Source: Glandiceps talaboti
Taxonomy: Eukaryota; Hemichordata; Enteropneusta; Spengelidae
Length of the DNA stretch: 50,000 bases
Assembly (NCBI RefSeq): GCF_964340395.1
Contig: NC_135553.1
Span: forward strand, 16,733,501-16,783,500
Reading direction: 5' to 3'
Shown: piece after piece, positions 1 to 11,430 of the stretch
How the letters are laid out: the number at the start of each line of letters is the position of its first letter
Position numbering within the stretch: position 1 is the stretch's first letter
Translations under genes and position numbers: made by a program
The notes under the pieces: generated by a model
The model's input: only the letters and a program-made list of their open reading frames with translations
Told to the model about the DNA's origin: nothing
Databases searched by the model: none

Positions 1-2143
1 CCACTTCCCCATATATCATACATGTAGGACAGAGATATATGGAATTATATATTCAGCTATCATAGCAAGTACATAACATGTATACTGTTTGTTGCAATAT
101 TTGAAAATATAATGACAAGTAACGTTTGATAGGAGACTTGCCTCAGTCAAACTGTAATAACAGGTAGAGTGCAGCAATATGTTAGAGTTGATGTCAAAGC
201 TGAGATACATAATGTACATTTACAGGACATGTATTCACACTATAGTATTATATAGCACACCAACCACAAATCTGGAAGGGAGGTGTACATTTCTATGGAT
301 TTTTAGACAAGCTTGCATATTTTTCATGCACAATGTATAACTTTATGCAAATGAAATTAAACTGGGTTCCACATCACATCCCTTATATGGAAAGGATGTT
401 TCAAATTATATCAGTTCTCTTTCGCGTTCTGTTACGGCATACATGCTGTAGTTTTATCATTTTATGATGCAAATTTCTATGCAATGCACAGGTGTGAGGA
501 AAGTATTGGTAGGACTACCAGTAGTTTTATGTTATATGAGGGACATAGTGCAGAATCTACAACTTTTTTTCAGTTATTATTTTATGTGGAATACTGCATT
601 GGACATACTAAGTCAATATTGGGTTTTAGTTATGTGTTCAACAAGCATGTAGCAACTGTCTCTCTACAGGCAGAATTTACATTGTCATCAGAAATGTACG
701 AAAAATGTTACTTTGTCCAATGATGTCTAGATATTGTCTCAATGACAGTAGACTTCTGACTGTTGCTGATCAAGATAACATTTGTTAAGTAGCAGCTTTT
801 CACTACAATCATGGACAGAAAAGTCAAGTCAAGTTCTGGGCTATGTCTCTTTGATTTTAAATAACAGATATTTTTGGCATTTACATGGAAGAAGAAGTCT
901 TGTACGTTTTTTTGTGAAAAGAAATATATTTCTATAAAGTAGTGAGATATTCATTCAGTGGGGAATCTTGTACTTTTATAGCTTGGTTAGATGAAGTGAT
1001 AACGTTTGTGTCTATCAAACATGACAAAAATAGGATGATGATCATTGTACCATAGTATTTCTAAATATGTGATAGTGAACTGAGTCAAAACAAAATTTCA
1101 TTTAGTAATAAGGCTAAATAAAAATAAAAATGTGTGTTTCTGATAAGCTGATCGACCCTAGTTTAAGCCGCAGACCATAAAGATTTTTTAAACGTTTGAA
1201 ACAAAAAGATAAGAAAATACTTTATCTTCTTGACCTTCATGCAAATCATTTTCTTTCCCCAGTCATGTCTGTACATATTTCATCAAACTATCACAGAAGG
1301 GGAATTCTGACCAACATTTTTGTTTGGTTTTGGGGCCAAGCAATATTTTTCAAAAATAAAAACAATTAAAAAGATCAAATCAAATCAAATCAAATCAAAT
1401 CAAATAAAATCCCAGCCTACCTATCCCCATGTTATCAGAAACACACAATTATTTTTTTTTTCACCTAAGGGAAATATATTTACAGTTCAGTTGAGTATAA
1501 CCATTTTGAAATTAAGATAGATTTTTTGCTGAAAATAGTGGTCAGCAATTTTGTATTTGTTTTTTGAGTATTTCAGACACACAGTAAAGTACAAATGGTT
1601 GCACAAATTATATAATATGAATTATTAGTGATTTTAGTCTAACAGGAATGACATAAGAAAAAAACTACTCCAGGCAATAAGTAAGATAGTCCTCATCGTT
1701 ATACACAGTAACTAACATCATATTTGAAAAAAAAAACAATGTTTTTAAGAACATACAGTACCAGAAACAGGTGTCACATGAAAAAAAAATCTTTATAGAA
1801 TAAATTTGAAACATTTTAAAGTCTTAATTTACACATTGTATGGAGTTGGTAGGCTGTCGAACTTTTAGCATCTGTAGACATCTATTGTAAGTTAGTTTTG
1901 GAGACAATGGCCTAAAAGTACTATAAGTATATTGTGTAATGTCAAGGAATCTTTAGTACTAGGTAACCTTTCTTTAGTTTCTGTGATTACTCTTTTGATA
2001 CTTGTCGACTATAATCTGGGTAACAATTTGACTTTGCAGAATATGTGATCAAGTCTAGTGTGTGTTTATTAATATACACGCTTTCAAGTTTCAGTAAAAT
2101 TGAAATGGGTATGCTGGTGATGAATTATTATTATGAATCAAAC
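1..2143. other. Gene-free stretch
   Basis: No coding exon can be supported here. The open frames are short (under 80 codons), overlap each other and match nothing I recognise. The DNA is AT-rich, with poly-A and poly-T runs and a short pentamer microsatellite of AAATC units at about 1374-1404. Confidence 0.6.
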
Positions 2144-2303
2144 CACAGGTGCTCGTGAAGTTACTATATCATAAAGAACTATGCCAGTGGCCGTCAGGCC
2201 AAACAGCGAGCTAGTCTAGTAGCTCTCTGTTTGTCTGCTAAAGTAACTCGCTGTTCGGCCTGATGTAGTTATCTATGATATAGTAACTTCACGACCACCT
2301 GTG
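2144..2303. mobile_element. Fold-back (MITE-like) element
   Basis: Two imperfect inverted arms, 2144-2210 and 2247-2303, flank a loop of about 36 bp. The left arm begins CACAGGTGCTCGTGAAG and the right arm ends CTTCACGACCACCTGTG. The inner ends pair through AACAGCGAG and CTCGCTGTT. There is no coding capacity, so this is probably a non-autonomous DNA-transposon relic. The superfamily is unknown. Confidence 0.7.
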
Positions 2304-2419
2304 AATCAGACCATCCTTCCTTCTATAGGTTATTATAACAGTTGTAACTCTGTGATGTGAAATTACATTATTGATTTAGTTATGAATTTTAAGAATGTAG
2401 TTTACATTTATATTCCCAT

Positions 2420-2857
2420 TAGGGTGACCCAATATTTTTTTGCCTGTTTCTCAGTTCCGACATCAAAATTAAAAAAAAAAAAATTTTACCCACTCTTAAT
2501 ATTTTGTGGAACAGCGCCCTCTCTGGCAATAATGAACAACTGCCTGGACTGTTGATGTCATCTACAGTCATGGTGGCAGCGACTACACATACTCATGGAC
2601 AGAGTATTTATTTCACGATGGAAGTTATTCAAGTAGGGAGGCTAAGAAAATGCTAATTGTGTAGAGGAGCTGGGAAAGGGCTTGTTACCAGGAATCCAAT
2701 AAAAAGAAGATAGAGAGGAGGAAAAGGAGAGCCAGAGAAACATGAAGATGATTTTTTTTTTTTTTTTTTTTTTGCTTTTTTTTTTAAATCAACCGACCAA
2801 CCCATAGTTGCTTTGAAAAAGTAATGAGAAACATACCCAAAAAAATAGGGTCACTCT
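2420..2857. mobile_element. Element with terminal inverted repeats
   Basis: The left end (2420-2455) starts AGGGTGACCC, followed by an ATTTTTTTG tract and TGTTTCTCAG. The right end (2823-2857) is its imperfect reverse complement, from ATGAGAAACAT to AGGGTCACTCT. The interior of about 360 bp has a poly-T run (about 2752-2773) and no ORF. It is a likely non-autonomous DNA transposon. Confidence 0.5.
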
Positions 2858-3148
2858 TAAACTTACTCCCTGCTAGTAATTAATATCAATGTTAGTGATT
2901 GGTCATCAATTAAAATGAAAGTAGAAACATGCAATATATCATTTTTATGTATGACACAAATTGGTTGTATTCATTATGCATTGTGACGCCGTCTTCTAAC
3001 AGCAGTCGTTTTACCATGTAGCACTGTCAAAGTTTTACACCATATATGATAGAGGGCACTGTTCATCTTGTGAATTACTTTGTAGTTCATAGATATGCAA
3101 TATGCTCTGCATACATCAGTTGAACCCTAGTAGTAACTCTGCTTTTGA
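2858..3148. other. Spacer, nothing recognised
   Basis: AT-rich spacer with no open frame of note and no repeat that I can match elsewhere in the window. Confidence 0.4.
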
Positions 3149-3310
3149 AGATTAGATTAGGTTAGATTAGATTAGAATACTTTATTAACCAAAATGTCTG
3201 TAAAGCCGAGAAGGAATGTGTCTTGGCGTTGTTCAACAACAAAAAACAACAAAGAAAAAACATATATACAGTTGTAAAACAATACAATACAATACAATAC
3301 AATACAGCAT
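3149..3310 (-). mobile_element. Probable 3' end of a LINE/SINE, microsatellite tail
   Basis: Read on the minus strand, an AT-rich stretch ends in GGTTAATAAAGTATTC and then repeated TAATC pentamers (3151-3176). A polyadenylation-like AATAAA followed by a short tandem tail is typical of CR1/L2-type LINE 3' ends. A separate AATAC pentamer run lies at 3281-3305. No protein fragment is left to confirm the class. Confidence 0.35.
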
Positions 3311-4650
3311 AAAATCATGATAAAACAGACAAAATGTAGGCGACTTCATTAAAATCACAAATTGTAAAATGCATAAAGTAAAATTTTTAACTTACACTGT
3401 TCTTGGATAAAAGCTATTCTTATGTGTAGTGTACTAACTACTGATCAGTACTAACTGTTGACTGCACAGAGTATCACAAGACAATGACATACATATATGC
3501 AGTGTAGTACGCAGTACTGGGGGTAAGGAACCAAAATAATTTCACAGGTATTTTTTTCATTCACACACCATCTCATAGACCAAACAATTATAACAACTGC
3601 CAGAACAATTCAATCAATGTACTTTATGCAAATCAGGTATTAGGATAATGTATACTAATAAGATTCAGTTATAATTTATGTAGATATATTTACACATCAT
3701 CATATTTGTGTCATCTGGTAAAGCAAATATTTTTTATCACTTTGAAATTCTAGTTGGAATCATGGCTGTTCTGTATGTAATCTTAAACACAGAATGGTGA
3801 GCATATGTAGTTGTGTCCATGTTTACATCGTTTATGTCACTAACTTGTTAAATTTTGTACAAGATATACTTCAGTCAGGATTATCTCTTGATAGGGATAA
3901 ATGGATAACATCATTTATTCCGATTGGGATAAACAGATAAAATTATCTCAAGTGAGATCAGTACTCTCCAAAGACATGTATTGAAAATTGCCCTGCACAA
4001 CCATGTCCAACCCCTGGCGCTTTTTTTTTTGTAGGTCTTTGAAAATAGAAAGCATACATACCCGTGCCATGCCTGAGAGTTCAAAAGTCAATTATCCTGA
4101 TTTGAATATGTACATCTATTCCAATTGGGAGATATTCCTGACTCTATTTAGAGTATGTGAATGGGTCCCTTATGTATTCCAGTAGTCTCTCTCCTAATCA
4201 AGTAGTTTATAAAAAGTTAATAGTTACATAGTTAATTCATCTCATTTATAGGGCATATAACAATGTTTTAGAAAAATTAATCTTCAACATATATTTTAAT
4301 TTGTTCACATTATGTCTCAAGCAATAGATTTGTTTTGTTACATTACATAAGGTTTCACTTCATTTTAATTTGAGAGCTACGGTTGGCTTGCAATGAAATA
4401 ATTTGATATAGGCAATATTAGAATTTTTATGGATCACAAATTATTGTGTAGAATAAATGTTGAAGTTTAGAGAAGTAACAGACCTAGGTAAATAAGATGA
4501 GATTTAATATATCACTCCACCATCATGTTGTAGTGATCCTACTGCACTACATCACCAGTACTGCAGGTATGACTGTGCAGTTGCTACTATGAAGTACATT
4601 TGTTCACAGTGAAGCCCACAGACTTGGCTATCTGGTTTGACATAATCATT
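3311..4650. other. Gene-free stretch
   Basis: No supported exon, RNA gene or repeat. The one longer open frame (3988-4185, 65 codons) has unremarkable composition and no recognisable motif. Confidence 0.5.
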
Positions 4651-5114
4651 TTAGCCAGTATGTTGAGCCAGATAGCCAGTATGTTGAGCCAGATAGCCAG
4701 TATGTTGAGCCAGATAGCCAGTATGTTGCGCCAGATAGCCAGTATGTTGAGCCAGGTAATCATATGTTGAGCCAGATAGCCAGTATGTAGATCCAGATAG
4801 CCAGTATGTTGAGCCAGATAGCCAGTATGTTGAGCCAGGTAATCATATGTTGAGCCAGATAGCCAGTATGTTGAGCCAGATAGCCAGTATGTTGAGCCAG
4901 ATAGCCAGTATGTTGAGCCAGGTAATCATGTGTTGAGCCAAATAGCCAGTATGTTGATCCAGATAGCCAGTATGTTGAGCCAGATAGCCAGTATGTTGAT
5001 CCAGATAGCCAGTATGTTGATCCAGATAGCCAGTATGTTGAGCCAGATAGCCAGTATGTTGAGCCAGGTAATCATGTGTTGAGCCAGATAGCCAGTATGT
5101 TGATCCAGATAGCC
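4651..5114. repeat. 21-bp minisatellite with variant units
   Basis: About 22 head-to-tail copies of a 21-bp unit (consensus GAGCCAGATAGCCAGTATGTT). A divergent 20-bp unit, GAGCCAGGTAATCATATGTT, is interspersed near 4751, 4833, 4917 and 5063, and a GATCC variant of the first unit also recurs. Because the unit is a multiple of three and has no stop on the minus strand, it produces a spurious minus-strand open frame of repeated Ile-Leu-Ala-Ile-Trp-Leu-Asn. Confidence 0.92.
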
Positions 5115-5785
5115 TATAGTCTGTAGTAAAGCCAGATTATGCACCAGATATTTTGTTAGCGAACACTTTGTCTTTGATTTTATCAATATTTTTATGTAAA
5201 AGTTTTGTACTGTATTTCTATGGTGGCATGCTGGTTATTGCTATCCATTGACCATACAGCTGTAGATAACTCATTCTGTCCCCTAAGCCCATGTTGTGCT
5301 GCTGAAGATGGGCAATTTTCACCCCATCTTTATTACTTACCACCTACAAGTCATATGAAGTTAACTATAGTCAACTTGTACATGGTGCAGACTCCCACTG
5401 CAACAAAGTTGGTATGTTAGACTGTTAGAAATGATCAACAGCTTTTGTTTCATGGCAACATCATGCTAGAAAAACAAAATTGATCTAGAAACTACTGCAT
5501 CACTCAGAATTTGACTGCAGTAATCACGAGGTGTAATTTTATGGAGGTGTGTGCCTTGTTTATCTTTATTGGTGTCTACATGGCAGCCTATTTGATATGT
5601 AGATTTTGTATACACAGTGGTATTTGTATATTTTGATATTCAGTGTAAAGATTTATGTCAAAAGCTTTCTATAAGTTACTTTGTCTTTCCTGGTGAAGGG
5701 GCATATCTATACTGTTCAATATTTGTATATGTCTGTAGCTAAAAGTTTTCAATATATGTAATAAAGATACAGTTCAAGTAAAGAC
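5115..5785. other. Spacer, nothing recognised
   Basis: No supported gene. The last 60 bases contain an AATAAAG motif just before the ATTG microsatellite, which may be the tail of a decayed plus-strand retroelement. Confidence 0.4.
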
Positions 5786-5833
<48 letters not shown>

Positions 5834-5868
5834 CAAGTTTGTCATTGTATGTATGTATGTATGTATGT
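5786..5868. repeat. (TTGA)n and (TATG)n microsatellites
   Basis: A run of ATTG tetramers spans 5786-5832. After a 14-base gap, a TATG run spans 5847-5868. The first directly follows AATAAAGATACAG and may be a LINE-type tail. Confidence 0.85.
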
Positions 5869-6269
5869 GAGACACATAGAAGAGTAATATTATGACGTGT
5901 GTATGCATTTCTAAATTCTATATATGACCAATGATCCATACCTAGACATGCATGTTCAAGTTGATGAATAACTCCACTCTGAAAACCTATATATATAACT
6001 ATGGCAACCATACAGTCTCTCTCTTTCCTCTCACAAAGACTGCCTAAGTTTGTAATCAAAGTAGCCAATCATAATACCAGCCAACCAGTAATTGGAATGC
6101 ATTTAAGAATATTTATTACCAGAAAGAAAAGATCATGTTGGGAAGGGGGTGGGGTGTACTGTGACATGTCCATATTGTTTGGTCATGTGATTGAGAAATA
6201 TCATCTATAACCATAATAGATATTTTTACATGAGTAATTATGACATTACCAATGTAATTCCAAGATCTT
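5869..6269. other. Spacer, nothing recognised
   Basis: Overlapping short open frames on both strands extend into the flanking microsatellites. None has a recognisable domain or credible splice context. Confidence 0.4.
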
Positions 6270-6271
6270 CC

Positions 6272-6346
<75 letters not shown>
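6270..6346. repeat. (CT)n microsatellite
   Basis: An almost pure CT dinucleotide run of about 75 bp. It gives poly-Ser-Leu and poly-Glu-Arg open frames on the two strands, which are artefacts. Confidence 0.95.
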
Positions 6347-6349
<3 letters not shown>

Positions 6350-6757
6350 CACGCATATATATTGTGTGTATTTGCATACTTTATAATGATCTGTGGTGCC
6401 GTAGATGGCGCTCGTGGGCTTCCATGTACGCGAGGTCGGGAGCATAGGGGCGTGTAATATTTCCTAGATTGTTTTTTTTTTCCAGGTCTAGACTAAATAT
6501 AACAACCTTTTGACTATATACTCCTACCTGTAAGGAGAAAAGGAAATATTTCTACTCGTGTAGAGATTGATACATTTGTAGCAGCAGAATTCGTATGATG
6601 TTTTCCTAAGAAAACGGCAATCTAATCAATAATACGTGCCCCTGTGGCTCGGAGTGGACATTAGACCAAGTCTCTGGGCGATGACAGAAAGGTTCTCGCG
6701 ATTTTCTCCATGCATTGTGATTATTTTATTAACTTCTGTTTTTTTTCTCATGTCGCT

Positions 6758-7586
6758 TTATTTCAAGAATAACCTCATAAGCAATGTATCAAATATCAAA
6801 TGATATATACATGTGTCACCTCTGAAATTTCTTTTAAACTTACCATTAGCAGAAATTATAATACCCAAGTAGCAATATTCCTTAACATTATCTATTGAAA
6901 TTTCATTTAAATGAAAACTAACACTTTTAATCAAACGGTTGCTCTTATTGAAAACAATGACTTTAGGTTTTTTGATGTTTACAGTTAATTTCCATTTTGA
7001 ACAAAAGTTGTGTAACTTATCCAAACAGTGTTGTAAACCATTGGTAGATTCTGACAATAACAAAAGATCATTAGCATAAAGAAGGCAATTTAGAGAAAGA
7101 GAGTTAAACTTAACTGGTAAATCCTCATTGGAATCAAAGATACAAGGTAAATCATTTAAATAAATATTAAATAAAGTTGGACTTAAATAACAGCTTTGCT
7201 TGACGCCTACCAAAGAACTAAAAAAAAATTGTGAGACCAGCATTTGTTTTTACACAATACTCAACATTATCATACATAGATTTAATCAAATCATAAAATG
7301 TACCATTTACACCATAATTCCTCAGTTTCCAAAATAGACCATTACGCCAAATGCTATCAAATGCTTTGCGAAAGTCAACAAAACAGTTGTAAAGATACTT
7401 ATTACAATTACTTGACTTGGTAGTAGAGTACACATATTTCTCAATTGCTGATTTAAGTACAAAAATATTATCAGATGTTCTCCTCTTGGCCCTGAAACCT
7501 GACTGGAAAGTCAGTGATGCATCCTCGAGGTCAAGGTTCGTATATCTCAGAACGAGGCAGGCGCCCAATTTGAGATGTTGCGTCAT
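6758..7586 (-). mobile_element. Degenerate LINE reverse transcriptase fragment
   Basis: Two minus-strand open frames (7586-7218 and 7243-6758) in different frames together cover the core of a non-LTR retrotransposon reverse transcriptase (RVT_1 family). Recognisable blocks in order are SGFRAKRRTSDNIF, CFVDFRKAFDSIWRNGLFWK, a V-K-Q-S-C-x-LSPTLFNIYLNDLP block, CLLYANDLLLLSES, and KWKLTVNIKKPKV then CYLGIIIS. The frames overlap near 7218-7243, so at least one frameshift splits the protein. The catalytic Y-A-D-D box reads Y-A-N-D, and the usual V-x-Q-G-C/D block reads V-K-Q-S-C. No endonuclease domain or C-terminus is present. This is a 5'- and 3'-truncated dead copy. Confidence 0.9.
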
Positions 7587-8162
7587 TGTTGGTAAGCACT
7601 CCCATAGCCATTCTTAAAATCCGTATTTTTCGCCTGTTTTTACCCATGCAATTTCATCGACAACCATATTTAACTTTATATACTCGAAAGTATTTGAAGA
7701 AATGTTTTGTAGAAATTTGCAAGATTTAAAAGGGTGTTATGATCGAGTGTAAATGTGATGGTGGAGTGTGACGCAGTTGACGTGCGTTTCCAAATAGAAT
7801 ATACACGTGTGTCCATGTGACTGCAACAATGGTATTACTACAGTGAAGGCATAATGCAGCTAGTCTCCTTTTGAAACGGGCCGTCAACTTGTTCTTGCCA
7901 AGTGATAGCATAGTTGACTGCTATACTCATCTCAACAGTGACTTATAATGTTTTTGGTTTTTTTGGTAGTGAAATTGGGCTCTAACATGCATCGCCATCA
8001 GCGATGAAAGTGAGGACATTTCACACTGACAGTAGTCGACGTCGGAAAACAGCCTAACAAGTATGATAACATCTTTGGAACAAGTTTTGGGACTTTCATG
8101 GGACATCCGAAGACTAATCCTGGGAGATAACTTGAAATTGATACCTGCAGACACCAGGAGCC
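7587..8162. other. Spacer, nothing recognised
   Basis: Short open frames on both strands without recognisable motifs. No RNA gene or clear repeat is visible. Confidence 0.35.
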
Positions 8163-8266
8163 GTCTTGGAAGTTGTCTGCCGACTAGCGACTTGAGGTGG
8201 ACGACAACTAAGCTTACTGGTAATTATCACGTTCCGACACTGGCTATGAAACTAGGACAAACCCGG
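8163..8266. repeat. Dispersed repeat, copy 1
   Basis: Shares a roughly 100-bp segment with 9814-9915. It begins CTTGGAAGTTGTCTGCCGAC and ends TGAAACTAGGACAAACCC, with diverged bases between. Both copies are in the same orientation. Confidence 0.8.
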
Positions 8267-8810
8267 TTAGTATTTTTTTCTCGGTATATTTTTTTCAGTA
8301 TGGGTCGCCAAAAGTCGCGGTGATAATGTTGTTCATGGATGCGTGATTTGTCGGCATTCCGTAAACATCTGGTAAATTTTGGAAACAAGCCCTTACAAGT
8401 TTCCACTAGTTTTCTACTTTGTTGAGGCGTGAAAATTAATTTTTTTTTAACTTCCACACAAAAAACCTTTTGAGTGTAGTCTGTTTCTATTTTCGGCTAC
8501 ACTTTGTGAATAAATCAACACTTGTCAATTCCGTCTGGAGGCAATAGTGTCTGTTTCAGTCAGCAAAGAACTTTTTTTCTTTTTTGCCTTGGGAGTGAGA
8601 ATTTAATTTTGTAGCTAGTTCCAATTTTTAAGGACTTTGGCGACATCAGCAAATACATGTATAACCCTGTTTTGGGGTGTTTTTTTTTAAAATGTACAGC
8701 CGTTAGCCCAGAATTAACAGAGCAATTAGTTGTTACTGACTGCTCATTTGCTGTCGACATAGCTGCTCTTTCCTTTGTCAAAAAAATTACAGGGAGAGTG
8801 GTATAGTGTA

Positions 8811-9007
8811 CACATGTTGACTGACAATAAGAGCAATAGTGTACGTTTGTTGACAAAGGACGAGCCAGTCACACAAAAACAGTCTCAGAAACTAGACTGT
8901 TTTGGTTTTCCCGAGGGCAAAACCTGATTGGAAATGAAACTGTTTTGGTGTGACTGGCTAGTCCCGTGGGGAAACAAACTCACCCAAATAATGTCAGTCA
9001 ACATGTG
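8811..9007. mobile_element. Fold-back element
   Basis: The left arm (8811-8884) starts CACATGTTGACTGACA and continues through GAGCCAGTCACACAAAAACAG. The right arm (8939-9007) runs from CTGTTTTGGTGTGACTGGC to TGTCAGTCAACATGTG. These are imperfect reverse complements around a loop of about 54 bp. It is a likely MITE relic. Confidence 0.65.
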
Positions 9008-9109
9008 TTTTATAACACCAAACAAGAATCATACACCACAGCACACTAAAATAATTATAACAAACTCCTCCAGCAAGCAGAGTTTGTTTGGATTGTGTTC
9101 AATAACCTT

Positions 9110-9292
9110 TTAGAGTTGCCCCAATAACAAATAGTTCTCCAAAATACCAACTGCTGTCTTGATTACTGTCTTTGCTTTTTTAGAGTCTTTCTCAGAGACA
9201 ATGTTGGCCAGCTCTTCCGAAATTTCGATGAATCGAGCAAAACGTTCACGTTGGCTGCTGCTTGTGGTTGTAGTTTCAGATGAGCCAGACAT
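9110..9292 (-). CDS. Short ORF, possible Crypton/KIAA1958-like N-terminal fragment
   Basis: A 60-codon minus-strand frame begins at an ATG at 9292. It has a Ser/Thr-rich start, then RERFARFIEISEELANIVSE, then KDSKKAKTVIKTAVGILENY, and stops at 9110. The pattern (R-F, an acidic helix ending in an S-E-K-D-S-type turn, K-T-x-x-x-I-K-x-A-V-x-I-L-x-x-Y-L) resembles from memory the N-terminal helical domain before the DUF3504/tyrosine-recombinase-like region in KIAA1958, QRICH1 and related Crypton-derived proteins. No recombinase domain follows. The frame ends directly after the helix, so it could be a truncated copy or a first exon whose donor I cannot place. The tie to this family is inference, and a chance ORF is possible. 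Confidence 0.35.
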   Translation of the reverse strand: MSGSSETTTTSSSQRERFARFIEISEELANIVSEKDSKKAKTVIKTAVGILENYLLLGQL

Positions 9293-9813
9293 GTTTACAA
9301 TTTGTTGTTCTTTGAAAATATCGTCATTATACGCATGTATATATGATGTCATCATGGAGGCACTAATCAATGGAGGTAGGGACTAGTTCCATTAATTAGT
9401 GCCTGCTACATCATTTATTGTAGAACAGCGTGAGAATGGTCTATAACATGTGATGTAGCATTGACCAATCACAACCAAGAGTTGAGTATGCAGTGTGTTA
9501 TAATGTTTAATACCGGGGTAGTACATTGTTTATTTTGACAGCAAATTTTGTAGTTAGTAAACATTCATTGATAGTTAACCTCTACCCAGTACCTGCTTTG
9601 CTTAACAGTAAGGCAGCTCCCCTGAAGTCCATCTATTGTCTTAGAAATTATATTATTTGCCCCCTTATTCAGAGATTAATTTTTTATTACAATCTCTGAA
9701 TTACCAATTTCTGTTTTCAAATAGTTTCACCATATTTGCTGATTTTCCTGTCGAAGTTATAATAGTTGGATGTAAACTAAATAAATTGCCCGTTGTCTGT
9801 GTTGATTGGAGCA
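9293..9813. other. Spacer upstream of the short ORF
   Basis: Nothing supported. The sequence just upstream of 9292 has TATATA-like words (around 9338-9344), but no transcription start can be placed. Confidence 0.3.
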
Positions 9814-9915
9814 CTCTTGGAAGTTGTCTGCCGACTTGCGACTTCAAGTGAATGACTACTCCTGTAATTATTATGTATACTTCTGCCACCTGTTGTGAAA
9901 CTAGGACAAACCCAG
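9814..9915. repeat. Dispersed repeat, copy 2
   Basis: The second copy of the unit at 8163-8266, in the same orientation. It has the same CTTGGAAGTTGTCTGCCGAC start and ends TGAAACTAGGACAAACCC. Confidence 0.8.
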
Positions 9916-10039
9916 CCATAATCACAGAAGCTTGGTAAGATATAGGAGTATTTTACCGGGCAAAAAGAGATACCTGCTTTATAGTAATAAGATAAGATCA
10001 TGAAAGACCACTATGGCACATACCATTTCTTTGTAGGGG

Positions 10040-10204
10040 TTGGTCTTAGCTGCAATAATTGTAGCTTTGTTTTTATTTACAATACTTTTTAAATTCTTTT
10101 TTATATTTTATTTTGTGTGACTCAACAAGTTTCATTTTTAGTTTTTATTTCTTATGGGGTTTGCAAAGAAAACAAAGCTACAATTCTATTATTGAACAAG
10201 GCCA
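10040..10204. mobile_element. Fold-back element
   Basis: The left arm around 10040-10074 contains AATTGTAGCTTTGTTTTT. The right arm around 10168-10204 contains its reverse complement, followed by AAGGCC pairing with the outer left GGTCTT region. The loop is AT-rich and there is no ORF. Confidence 0.55.
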
Positions 10205-10916
10205 GTCTAAAATCTCTTGAATTGCCTAATCTAAAAATAAAAATTAGCATTTAGGTATCTAGCCAAATAAATTTACACATCACACATCCAAACATCACAT
10301 GTACAGCTAGAATTTGGGTTAAAATAATACAATTTTGTTTAAAAAATGTCTTGATTATTTATTGTCATATCACAAATAACCAATATATTTATATCGCACA
10401 TAAAATACAAAATACCAACATTCATGTTCCTACACTACATTCTGGTTATATGGTCAAAATGGGTGAAAATTTGATTGAAAATGTTATTTTCAGTCATACT
10501 AATTTGAACAAAATTAATTAACAGCTCACCAATCCGATTATGATGCAATAGTCAGTGCAGCACCAACAATGAAAGTGTATTAAAATATCTGAAGTCGTCA
10601 CCTCAACACCTTTTGAAAAGTTAGTATGTGTAAATATAATTCCTTATTTAGCAGAACAACAAACGTTACCAATAACTTTTGCCCAAAATCAGTAAAAAAA
10701 ATGCCCACAAGTTGCGAGTCAGGGATGCGAAAGTGGCGCTTTTTGCCGACATGCTTATTCTCATGAGCAAATATGTAGTCAGAATATAAACTAAATATTG
10801 CAGCAATCTGATCCCTACATAAACTGTTTTGAGTTCACTCAGCCATGTCCTTGTATAAAACAATGTATCGATAGTCAAAATTTAATGAAAATTTCTAGGA
10901 ACAGCACCTTTATTAG
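10205..10916. other. Gene-free stretch
   Basis: AT-rich spacer with no supported exon, RNA gene or repeat. Confidence 0.4.
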
Positions 10917-11430
10917 TCCCTGCCGGACGAAGTCTGGGACGGTGACTTATGGATGGGGTTCCGTCCGTCCGTCCATCCGTCCAGAGCCATTTCTTGGAGA
11001 TGCCTGGACCAATTTTTTTCAAACTTGGTACAGGGGCAACATACATTGGCATACATATGCACATCAAGTTGTTTCATGATACGATCCAATATGGCTACCT
11101 AGTAGCCATTTTTCTCTCTCCAAATTTCCCCTGTCTAAAGCCATAACTCAGACATGCTTGAACAGATCTCATTCAAAGTTGGTATCAGGACAGTGTTCTG
11201 TGACATACATGTGCATATCAATTTTTGTCATGATACAATCCAATAGTTGTTTGCGAATTTTCCATGTCCAAAGCCAGAACTCGGACATGCTTGAACAGAT
11301 CTCATTCAAAGTTGGTATTAGGACAGTGTTCTATCACATACATGTGCATATCCATTTTCATCATGATACAATCAACCTGGCAGCAATTTTGTTGGTGCAG
11401 TTTTCATGTCCAAAGTCATAACTCAGACAT
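10917..11430. repeat. Degenerate repeat with 4 related sub-units
   Basis: It starts with a GTCCGTCC-rich stretch at 10961-10983. Then a roughly 120-bp unit recurs about four times. Each copy has a CATAACTCAGACATGCTTGA-type start, a TTCAAAGTTGGTA core, ACATACATGTGCATATC, and a TCATGATACAATC end. The cores at about 11150-11260 and 11275-11375 are the best preserved. Related words (TTTCTCAGACATGCC, TTTCAAACCTGGCAC) recur at about 19844-19880, so the family is dispersed in this window. Confidence 0.75.

Noticed and set aside
4651-5114. CRISPR array
   Set aside because: Units are contiguous without unique spacers, and the genome is eukaryotic.
4926-5186. 86-codon repeat ORF (Ile-Leu-Ala-Ile-Trp)
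   Set aside because: Translation of the 21-bp minisatellite.
6116-6457. Ser-Leu and Arg-Glu repeat ORFs
   Set aside because: Translation of the CT microsatellite.
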